A DNA stretch of 12,780 nucleotides from Sulfidibacterium sp964473395 (GTDB lineage Bacteria; Bacteroidota; Bacteroidia; Bacteroidales; F082). Under the pieces are notes generated by a model. The model made no database searches. It had not been told where the DNA came from and saw nothing but the letters and a program-made list of their open reading frames with translations. Shown in pieces: positions 7,426-12,780 of the stretch. The stretch is taken from NCBI GenBank assembly GCA_964473395.1, contig CAYYOW010000071.1, positions 1-12,780 on the forward strand. Direction: 5' to 3'. Both the position numbers and the translations under genes were made by a program. Position 1 is the stretch's first letter, and each line of letters starts with the position of its first letter.

Positions 7426-8118
7426 TTAATTGTTTTCTTGAAAAAGTTCCGGATTAAGTTTAAAAGCAAGATACTTAATATTGGTGCCATGCTCCAACCA
7501 TTTCTTTTCATAAAAGGTTCGAATTTGTGTAATTTCATTATCTATTCCGGAGCTGTATATGTCTTCGCTGGATTCAAGAAGAAGATGGTTGCCATGCTCA
7601 ATGACTTCCAACGTGTAGTCATACAACACCAGAGCATCTGTTTTGAGATGTATAACAGCATCAGGCTTCAAAAAGAGGGCGTACCGTTCCAGAAATCGCT
7701 GGGAGGTGAGCCGTTTGCGTTCTCTAACAGCTTTTACCTGCGGATCGGGAAAAGTAATCCACAACTCGTCCACTTCCTGACGACCAAAATAATATTCCGA
7801 GAGTTCGATACGGGTACGGACGAAGGCAACATTTTTTAGCTCTTCCTCTTGAGCGGTCTTCAATCCGCGCCACATGCGGGCACCTTTAATATCTACGCCT
7901 ATAAAATTCTTTTCGGGATAACGGCGCGCCATCCCAACCGTGTATTCTCCTTTACCACAGCCCAACTCCAAAGTTAACGGATGGTTATTTTTAAAAAAGT
8001 CCTGTTTCCATTTCCCCTTCAGAAAAAAGCCGTTGACGACTTCTTCATAGCGATGTTGAAAAAGATTGGAAAAGGTAAGGTTTTCGGCAAACCGCTGAAG
8101 TTTATTTTTGCTTCCCAA
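7426..8118 (-). CDS. trmB: tRNA (guanine-N7-)-methyltransferase TrmB
   Basis: Methylates N7 of G46 in the tRNA variable loop using SAM. The 230-residue product has motif I LELGCGKGEYT (50-60), GVDIKGARMW (74-83), the family-defining WITFPDPQ (120-127), HLKTD (about 157-161) and the C-terminal T-x-Y/F-E-x-x-W-x-x-x-G block with IKYLAFKL near 218, which contacts the substrate. Translation starts at TTG (8118): MGSKNKLQRFAE matches the usual TrmB opening MGKNKL, and no upstream ATG is available in the 13-base gap after the preceding stop. The gene sits in a tight minus-strand series between the HU/SPOR gene (13 bases) and atl (2 bases). Confidence 0.96.
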   Translation of the reverse strand: MGSKNKLQRFAENLTFSNLFQHRYEEVVNGFFLKGKWKQDFFKNNHPLTLELGCGKGEYTVGMARRYPEKNFIGVDIKGARMWRGLKTAQEEELKNVAFVRTRIELSEYYFGRQEVDELWITFPDPQVKAVRERKRLTSQRFLERYALFLKPDAVIHLKTDALVLYDYTLEVIEHGNHLLLESSEDIYSSGIDNEITQIRTFYEKKWLEHGTNIKYLAFKLNPELFQENN

Positions 8119-8131
8119 ACTATAAGTCTTT

Positions 8132-9409
8132 TTATTTTACCAAAATCCAGGCAGATGGGTTTTCGTTTTTACGGATAGAAGGTAGTTGTCTTTCGGCAAG
8201 CAGACGGTTAGCGAAAGCCTCAAAGGCAACACGATGCAATCCGTAACGTGTAACACCGGCTTCAACAGCCTTGTAGCCCTTGCTTTTCAGTGAACGAATT
8301 AACATTTGCATATTGTTCGTGTCCTTAAAAGCCCCGGCAATGATATAAAATCGCGGGCTATTAATTATACGTTTTGTCGGAATTGGTGCTGATACTATTT
8401 TTCCCGGTAGCTGTTTGGTAACGACTTTCGATGTTACCGCAGCCTCTTTTTCAGGGCTCACCGAAACGATGGCCGTATTTTTTGCTTTATTAACCACAGG
8501 TGTTGTTAAATTGGCTTTAGTCTTAGTGGTTACAGCTTCAGGTTTTTTGACTGTAGCAATTGCTTTTTTTACCATTTCGGGTGAAGTTTTTGCTTCGCTT
8601 TTTTCAAAAAGGTTTATCCACCATGAGCCAAACCGGCTACTGCTCATGCTGGCTATGGGAACCTTATCAATATTGTTAATCACATAAGCATTTGGCTGGT
8701 TATAAAAAAGAGGAATAACAGATGAATAGTTATTATAGTAAGTATTCACCAAGTCCTTGTTCATAAAGCCCCAACCCACCATCATGGCTATAATCAGCGT
8801 AACCATAAATACAAATTGTGTTTTATAGGGAGATTTTGTACGTGTGGCAATCAATTTTGCATGCTTTGGTTCGGTAGCGACAGTAGTGGGAACTGCTTTT
8901 CGGTTCTTCTTTTTGGTTTCTTTTGCAGCAGGAACTTTTTTTGCATGCCCTGAGCCGACCACTTCGCGTAGTTTTTCTTCGGCATTGGCACGGCGGATAG
9001 CCGGCGAAACAAAACCGGTGAGGCCAAAGGCATCAGCATTGTAATTAACGCTGCTGTTTTGCTCAAAAACAATTTTTTCGTTTTTGTTAAGATAGAGACT
9101 GCCGACCTTATGAAAGTTAATTCTTTTCCCAAGTTTCAGTGCATTATCACACAAATAAACAAACTTATCCACCTGTGCCTTTGCCTCTTTATAAGAGATA
9201 TTTTCCTCACGGGCAATATAATTCACCAAAAGTCCATCATTGGTCTTCAGGTAAGCATTAAACATCACCTGCTTATAAGGCGGACGGAAATGATGTGTAT
9301 TGGGCTGAATAGAAGCTGATTTGTCGTTGGTAAGAAAACCGCCCAATCCAGGTATGACTACGCATTCGTAATCGTACAACAAATCGCCTATGTATCTGGC
9401 TATCTTCAT
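8132..9409 (-). CDS. HU (CCDC81-type)-transmembrane-SPOR domain protein
   Basis: A 425-residue membrane protein with an unusual layout. Residues 1-140 look like the tandem HU/CCDC81-type DNA-binding domains found in Bacteroidota: MKIARYIGDLLYDYECVVIPGLGGF at the start (a family hallmark), then VNYIAREENISYKEA (62-76), a FHKVGSLYL segment (99-107) and AFGLTGFVSPAIRR (127-140). A Lys-rich stretch (about 155-195) follows, then one membrane helix at 198-216, a low-complexity Thr/Lys/Val/Pro region (about 270-350), and a SPOR domain at 352-425 (PRFYIIAGAFKDTNNMQMLIRSL, then RVAFEAF). SPOR domains bind denuded peptidoglycan at division sites. The expected topology is HU part in the cytoplasm and SPOR in the periplasm, so the protein could link the nucleoid to the septal wall; that role is inferred. 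It lies 54 bases after kdsB and 13 before trmB. Confidence 0.88.
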   Translation of the reverse strand: MKIARYIGDLLYDYECVVIPGLGGFLTNDKSASIQPNTHHFRPPYKQVMFNAYLKTNDGLLVNYIAREENISYKEAKAQVDKFVYLCDNALKLGKRINFHKVGSLYLNKNEKIVFEQNSSVNYNADAFGLTGFVSPAIRRANAEEKLREVVGSGHAKKVPAAKETKKKNRKAVPTTVATEPKHAKLIATRTKSPYKTQFVFMVTLIIAMMVGWGFMNKDLVNTYYNNYSSVIPLFYNQPNAYVINNIDKVPIASMSSSRFGSWWINLFEKSEAKTSPEMVKKAIATVKKPEAVTTKTKANLTTPVVNKAKNTAIVSVSPEKEAAVTSKVVTKQLPGKIVSAPIPTKRIINSPRFYIIAGAFKDTNNMQMLIRSLKSKGYKAVEAGVTRYGLHRVAFEAFANRLLAERQLPSIRKNENPSAWILVK

Positions 9410-9463
9410 AATACATTGTTTTTAGTATGTGGAAGCTTGAACCTGCTAAGATAAGCACTGTTG

Positions 9464-10219
9464 TTATTCATTGCAAATTTTGTTAATAAGTTTTGTGAGA
9501 TCCTCCGGAGTATCCACTCCAACGCCCTCATAATCAGTAATTCCTACCTTTACCACAAAGCCATTTTCCAGCCACCGGAGTTGTTCAAGTTTTTCGGTCT
9601 GTTCCAGGCTCCCGGGCAGTAACAAAACAATTTTATTCAGCACCGCTATCCGGTAAGCATAAATACCCAAATGCTTGTAAAAACCGGTTCTTCCAAGCCA
9701 GTTTTCCGGCCTTTCGCCCCGCACAAAAGGGATGGCCTGCCGGCTGAAATAAAGTGCCTGTTTCTGAACTCCGGTCACAACCTTCACAGCATTAGGATTC
9801 ATCAATTGTTCCTCTTCTCTTATCGGGTGAGCAAGAGTGGCAATATCAGTCGTTTTGTCCTGAAAAAAAGCAATAAGCTGCTTGATTTGTTCAGGTTGTA
9901 TCATGGGTTCATCACCCTGAATATTTATAACCACATCAAAATAGTGTCCCTGCTTTTCCAGTTTCTCCACCACTTCGTGACAGCGCGAAGTACCGTTGGC
10001 ATGGTTACTACCGGTGAGCATTACATTACCACCAAAGCTTTTCACATGTCGGACAATACGGTTGTCATCGGTGGCCACCACTACCATCTCAATATCAGGG
10101 GTAGCGTTTACCTGCTCATAAACCCTTTGTACCATGGATTTTCCGCATATATCAGCCAACGGTTTTCCGGGAAACCGGGTCGAAGCATAGCGCGATGGAA
10201 TGATGCCCAGGACTTTCAT
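9464..10219 (-). CDS. kdsB: 3-deoxy-manno-octulosonate cytidylyltransferase (CMP-Kdo synthetase)
   Basis: Activates Kdo as CMP-Kdo for addition to lipid A, so the host makes a Kdo-containing lipopolysaccharide. The 251-residue protein has IIPSRYASTRFPGKPL (6-21, the CTP-binding loop), VVATDD (47-52), INIQGDEPMI (98-107, metal-binding Asp), FSRQAIPFVR (about 153-162) and HLGIYAYR (about 183-190). The length fits the family (about 250). One deviation is visible: the conserved SGT(D/E)R motif reads NGTSR at 75-79 (TCG codon for Ser), so the usual acidic residue is lost. All other motifs are intact, so I still expect an active enzyme. It starts 14 bases after the deoxynucleoside kinase stop codon and is probably co-transcribed with it. 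Confidence 0.95.
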   Translation of the reverse strand: MKVLGIIPSRYASTRFPGKPLADICGKSMVQRVYEQVNATPDIEMVVVATDDNRIVRHVKSFGGNVMLTGSNHANGTSRCHEVVEKLEKQGHYFDVVINIQGDEPMIQPEQIKQLIAFFQDKTTDIATLAHPIREEEQLMNPNAVKVVTGVQKQALYFSRQAIPFVRGERPENWLGRTGFYKHLGIYAYRIAVLNKIVLLLPGSLEQTEKLEQLRWLENGFVVKVGITDYEGVGVDTPEDLTKLINKICNE

Positions 10220-10233
10220 ATCAATTTCGTAAT

Positions 10234-10845
10234 TTAAAACAAGCCGTTGATTTCGGCATCAATTTTTTCAATAACAACACCAATGTCTTCAGGTTTTGAA
10301 AAGTCAAGCTTGTCCACATTGATAATCAATAGTTTTCCCTGTTTGTATTTGGAAATCCATGCCTCATACCGCTCGTTGAGCAGCTTCAGATAGTCGAGCC
10401 GTATAGACTCTTCATACTCCCTGCCCCGTTTCTGAATTTGATCCACAAGAGTCGGGACAGAAGCCCGGAGATAAATCAATAAATCGGGTGGCTGGATAAA
10501 TGAACTCATCAACTCGAAAAGCGAGCTGTAATTTTCAAAATCGCGAGTTGACATAAGGTTCATATCATGCAGATTTGGAGCAAAAATATAAGCATCCTCA
10601 TAGATACTACGATCCTGAATCACCTTTTTGTTACCCCGTCTTATCTCTACTACCTGCCGGAAACGGCTGTTTAGAAAATAAACCTGAAGGTTAAAGGACC
10701 ATCGTTGCATGTCGTCATAAAAACTTTGCAGGTATGGATTGTGTTCTACATCTTCGTAATGGGCTTTCCAGCCATAATGTTTCGATAAGATTTTCGTCAG
10801 GGTTGTTTTTCCCGATCCTATATTTCCGGCAATAGCAATGTGCAT
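10234..10845 (-). CDS. Deoxynucleoside kinase (dCK/dGK/dNK family)
   Basis: A salvage enzyme that phosphorylates deoxynucleosides using ATP. The 203-residue protein has a P-loop GNIGSGKTT (7-15), the E-D/H pair after strand 2 (YEDVEHNPY, 30-38), the Q/R substrate-base region around FNLQVYFLNSR (51-61), the catalytic DRS motif VIQDRSIYED (75-84), IYLRASV (124-130) and a LID arginine motif KRGREYE (139-145). DRS and the RGREYE LID are typical of the deoxyadenosine/deoxyguanosine kinases of bacteria and the wider dNK family; thymidine kinase type 1 is a different fold. Substrate choice among dA, dG and dC cannot be read from sequence alone. It lies 12 bases after the GH3 gene and 14 before kdsB, suggesting one operon. 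The N-terminus MHIAIAGNIG is the standard start. Confidence 0.92.
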   Translation of the reverse strand: MHIAIAGNIGSGKTTLTKILSKHYGWKAHYEDVEHNPYLQSFYDDMQRWSFNLQVYFLNSRFRQVVEIRRGNKKVIQDRSIYEDAYIFAPNLHDMNLMSTRDFENYSSLFELMSSFIQPPDLLIYLRASVPTLVDQIQKRGREYEESIRLDYLKLLNERYEAWISKYKQGKLLIINVDKLDFSKPEDIGVVIEKIDAEINGLF

Positions 10846-10857
10846 TATATTATTGAT

Positions 10858-12390
10858 TTAAAAATTAAAATTCTTTTTTGATATACTACTGTTCTCCAGT
10901 ATTTCATCCACAAAGTTCCGGCTGTTGTGCAAACGGGGAATTTTGTGCTGGCCACCCAGTTTGTTGTTTCGTTTCATCCAGGCATAAAACGCACCTTTTT
11001 TCATCGATTTTATCAACGGCGGTTTCAACACCATATCATGATATCTTTTGGCCTCGTAATCCGAATTTAGTGCTTTGAGTGCATTATCAAAAAGTTCTGC
11101 AAAAAAGTCAAAGTTATCCGGTATTTTCTCAAACTCAATCAACCACTCATGTCGAATATCATCAGCTACATACAAAGGAGCTGCCGTATAATCCCTTATG
11201 GCTGCGCCGGTTTTGGAGCAAGCTGTGGCAAGGGCTTTTTCCGCATTGTCCACCATCAACTCTTCACCCACAGCATTAATAAAGTTCCTGGTGCGCCCCG
11301 TAATCTGTATCCTGTATGGCTGCAACGAAGTAAACCGGATGGTATCGCCAATCATGTATCGCCAAAGGCCTGAATTGGTGGTAATTATTATGGCATAACT
11401 GGTATTTAGCTGAACCTCATCCAACCCCAGCGATTCCGGAAACGCCAGCCCCACCTGACTCATAGGTACAAACTCGTAAAAAATACCATAGTCAAGCATC
11501 AGCAGCATGTCGTTGGCGCCACTCCTGTCCTGAATACCAAAAAAGCCTTCAGAAGCATTGTATGTTTCAAAATAGCGCATATTGTCGTTGGGAATCAATG
11601 CGGCAAACTGTTCACGGTAAGGCTCAAAGCTGACACCACCGTGAAAAAAGACTTCCAAATCAGGCCACACCTCCGGGATTGTTTCTTTTCCAGCCAACTC
11701 AAGTACTTTTCGCATCAAAACAAGTGTCCATGACGGAACTCCCGAAAGGCTTGTAACATTGTGATCCTGCGTTGCTTCGGCCATGAGTTGCAACTTACTT
11801 TCCCATTCATCCATAAGGGTAATAGCCAGCGAAGGCGTTCGCATAATCTGCGCCCAGTAAGGCATATTATGAATCAAAATTGCCGACAGGTCGCCCTCAT
11901 AATAGGATTGGTTGTTCACCTCCTGAATGTTCTGGCTTCCACCCATGAGTAGTCCTTTTCCCTGAAAAATAGCAGAATCAGGATGGTTGTTCAGATAAAG
12001 CGTAAGCACATCTTTGCCCGCCTTAAAATGGCACTCCTCAATGGTGGACTGGCTGATGGGAATAAATTTGCTTTTGTTGTCAGTAGTGCCCGATGATTTG
12101 GCAAACCATTTTATATCTTCCGGCCACAGCAAATTTTTTTCGCCGCGCCGCATCCTATTTATCAGAGGCTGGATATCTTCATATTTACTTACCGGTACCC
12201 GTTGCCTGAAAACTTCCGGACTATTGATACTCGCGTAATCGTATTTTTTACCCCATTCGGTTGTAGCACCAGTTGTTATCAGCTTCTCAAACCAGTCGTG
12301 CTGTACCTCAATAGGAAATTTCAGAAAGAGATCAATCTGATGCATCCTCTTTTTAATCAACCAGGTGAGTACCGAATCTATAATTGCCAT
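10858..12390 (-). CDS. GH3 (auxin-responsive promoter) family acyl-adenylating enzyme
   Basis: GH3 proteins belong to the ANL adenylating superfamily; plant members join acyl acids to amino acids through an acyl-AMP intermediate. The bacterial substrate is unknown. Counting from the ATG at 12390 the protein has 510 residues, with FAKSSGTTDNKSKFIP (96-111, phosphate-binding motif), SLSGVPSW (214-221), FHGGVSFEPY (249-258), YNASEGFFG (277-285, adenine/acyl site), GLWRYMIGDTIRFT (341-354) and FINAVGEEL (370-378). The C-terminal domain ends with NKLGGQHKIPRL, typical of the family. The frame is open upstream to a possible ATG at 12495 (35 more residues), but MAIIDSVLTWLIKKRMHQI fits the family start as I recall it, and a promoter-like box lies between the two starts. 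It appears to be the first gene of the minus-strand series GH3-kinase-kdsB. No signal peptide or membrane helix is seen. Confidence 0.92.
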   Translation of the reverse strand: MAIIDSVLTWLIKKRMHQIDLFLKFPIEVQHDWFEKLITTGATTEWGKKYDYASINSPEVFRQRVPVSKYEDIQPLINRMRRGEKNLLWPEDIKWFAKSSGTTDNKSKFIPISQSTIEECHFKAGKDVLTLYLNNHPDSAIFQGKGLLMGGSQNIQEVNNQSYYEGDLSAILIHNMPYWAQIMRTPSLAITLMDEWESKLQLMAEATQDHNVTSLSGVPSWTLVLMRKVLELAGKETIPEVWPDLEVFFHGGVSFEPYREQFAALIPNDNMRYFETYNASEGFFGIQDRSGANDMLLMLDYGIFYEFVPMSQVGLAFPESLGLDEVQLNTSYAIIITTNSGLWRYMIGDTIRFTSLQPYRIQITGRTRNFINAVGEELMVDNAEKALATACSKTGAAIRDYTAAPLYVADDIRHEWLIEFEKIPDNFDFFAELFDNALKALNSDYEAKRYHDMVLKPPLIKSMKKGAFYAWMKRNNKLGGQHKIPRLHNSRNFVDEILENSSISKKNFNF

Positions 12391-12420
12391 GTGCTTTTTG
12401 AATAGGGGATTAAAAGAACC

Positions 12421-12428
12421 CAAATTTA
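12421..12428 (-). promoter_or_regulatory. Putative Bacteroidota -7 promoter box for the GH3 gene series
   Basis: On the minus strand these bases read TAAATTTG, matching TAnnTTTG. The nearest upstream TTTG (12443-12440) is only 11 bases away, too close for a -33 element, and no good TTTG lies at the right distance. The box would give a leader of about 25 bases before the ATG at 12390, which supports that start over the one at 12495. An upstream terminator (12536-12565) also implies that transcription must begin again here. Confidence 0.4.
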
Positions 12429-12506
12429 AAAAAAATTTGCAAACATTCGAGACAGAAATACCATCTATTGAAATAATACTTTGAATCTTGCGCATTATAT
12501 GAATTT

Positions 12507-12526
12507 CCCGGCAACACTTTTCCGGG
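12507..12526. repeat. Short inverted repeat upstream of the GH3 gene
   Basis: CCCGG (12507-12511) and CCGGG (12522-12526) can pair around a 10-base loop. It lies between the intrinsic terminator and the promoter-like box. There is no T-run after it on either strand, so its role, if any, is unknown. Confidence 0.3.
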
Positions 12527-12535
12527 GGTTACACT

Positions 12536-12565
12536 AAAATAAAAAACAGGCTAATTATTAACCTG
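12536..12565 (-). terminator. Intrinsic (Rho-independent) terminator reading leftwards
   Basis: On the minus strand CAGGTTA (12565-12559) pairs with TAGCCTG (12553-12547): 7 pairs including one G-U, around a 5-base loop. It is followed at once by TTTTTTATTTT (12546-12536). On the plus strand the G-U pair becomes a C-A mismatch and no T-run follows, so the signal is directional. It would end a minus-strand transcript coming from the right of the window and separate it from the GH3 series. Confidence 0.7.
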
Positions 12566-12595
12566 AGCTCGACATAAACTTTGCTCACAGTTTCA

Positions 12596-12681
12596 GATAA
12601 TTAGTCCATAGACGACTCAAATTTGTGAAGTACTATCGGGATAGTTCGAATAAATTTGAGGAAGTATATGGGCTAATTATC
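12596..12681. repeat. 86-bp imperfect palindrome
   Basis: Two 42-base arms around a central GG. Matching blocks are GATAATTAG (12596-12604) with CTAATTATC (12673-12681), CCATA (12606-12610) with TATGG (12667-12671), CTCAAATTT (12616-12624) with AAATTTGAG (12652-12660), and ACTATC (12632-12637) with GATAGT (12640-12645), giving 29 pairs in four blocks with short internal loops. Outside the arms TTTC and GAAA extend the symmetry with one bulged base. No coding frame or T-run accompanies it. Candidates are a REP/MITE-like mobile repeat, the end of a decayed insertion element, or a stable 3' structure of an upstream minus-strand mRNA. No target-site duplication is evident. Confidence 0.75.
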
Positions 12682-12778
12682 GAAATTTACTAGTGGAAAA
12701 GCCAATAGCACACCATCTTTGCACTAAAAACCTCTTGTAATAGCCCGCTATAACTTCGTGATTTTTAGCAACAAATCT
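12677..12778 (-). CDS. Possible C-terminal tail of a gene running off the right edge
   Basis: One minus-strand frame is open from the window edge to a TAA at 12679-12677 (33 sense codons; the tail includes GYYKRFLVQRWCAIGF). Its stop falls inside the right arm of the 86-bp palindrome, and an intrinsic terminator in the same direction lies about 110 bases downstream, which fits a gene end. However, 33 codons can be open by chance in this AT-rich DNA, and I recognise no family. Treat as a weak hypothesis. Confidence 0.2.
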   Translation of the reverse strand, partial: RFVAKNHEVIAGYYKRFLVQRWCAIGFSTSKFR

Positions 12779-12780
12779 GG

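Larger units (their letters stand above)
12391..12780. other. Non-coding region upstream of the GH3 gene to window edge
   Basis: About 390 bases with no convincing complete gene. From right to left it holds a possible gene tail, the 86-bp palindrome, the minus-strand terminator, a short CCCGG/CCGGG inverted repeat and the promoter-like box. The 10-base word GGCTAATTAT occurs twice in direct orientation, at 12549-12558 (inside the terminator stem) and 12671-12680 (inside the palindrome arm), so the two structures may share an origin. Confidence 0.6.

Noticed and set aside
7411..7839. Plus-strand 142-codon frame opposite trmB.
   Set aside because: It is a shadow of trmB, whose motifs are unmistakable on the minus strand.
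9671..10237. Plus-strand 188-codon frame opposite kdsB.
   Set aside because: It is antisense to a clear kdsB with all main motifs, and its translation shows no family features.
12391..12495. N-terminal extension of the GH3 protein using the ATG at 12495.
   Set aside because: The extra 35 residues do not look like the family start, and a -7-like box lies inside them. The ATG at 12390 is preferred.
1..12780. Search for tRNA genes, CRISPR arrays, transposases, phage or defence genes.
   Set aside because: No cloverleaf sequences, regularly spaced repeats, or proteins of those kinds were found by reading both strands.

Overview
The window is a stretch of ordinary chromosome from a member of the phylum Bacteroidota, most likely Bacteroidales or a relative. 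The signs are a fusion of an HU-type DNA-binding domain with a SPOR domain, a bacterial GH3 (acyl-adenylating) protein beside a deoxynucleoside kinase, a soluble DPM1-type mannosyltransferase near a class I dihydroorotase, and promoter-like boxes of the TAnnTTTG type. Twelve complete protein genes are visible. I find no tRNA, rRNA, CRISPR array, transposase or integrase.

Left end, plus strand (10-1856): rmlA (dTDP-glucose synthesis), then after 11 bases a trans-isoprenyl diphosphate synthase with a GTG start. The pair runs tail to tail, with only 4 bases between, into a minus-strand ABC-F ATPase gene (1861-3786, TTG start).

Middle, minus strand (3961-7423): dihydroorotase, a strikingly AT-rich SAM-dependent methyltransferase that looks like a recent insertion, a polyprenol-phosphate mannose synthase, and an alkyltransferase-like (ATL) DNA-lesion sensor whose catalytic Cys is replaced by Ala. 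The ATL gene lies 2 bases downstream of trmB and is probably translationally coupled to it.

Right part, minus strand (7426-12390): read in the direction of transcription, GH3-family protein, deoxynucleoside kinase, kdsB (CMP-Kdo synthesis), HU/SPOR membrane protein, trmB, atl. Spacings of 12, 14, 54, 13 and 2 bases suggest one long transcription unit with its promoter near 12421. Upstream of it, about 390 bases lack a convincing gene. They hold a good minus-strand intrinsic terminator (12536-12565) and an 86-bp imperfect palindrome (12596-12681). These suggest that another minus-strand gene ends near or beyond the right edge.

Functional themes are cell-envelope precursors (dTDP-sugar, prenyl carrier, polyprenyl-P-mannose, CMP-Kdo), nucleotide supply (dihydroorotase, deoxynucleoside kinase) and translation or DNA care (ABC-F, TrmB, ATL). 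I do not see a clear new multi-gene system. The points most worth checking are the 86-bp palindrome, the inserted methyltransferase, the altered signature motif in the first ATPase domain of the ABC-F protein, the HU-membrane-SPOR architecture and the GH3/kinase pairing.
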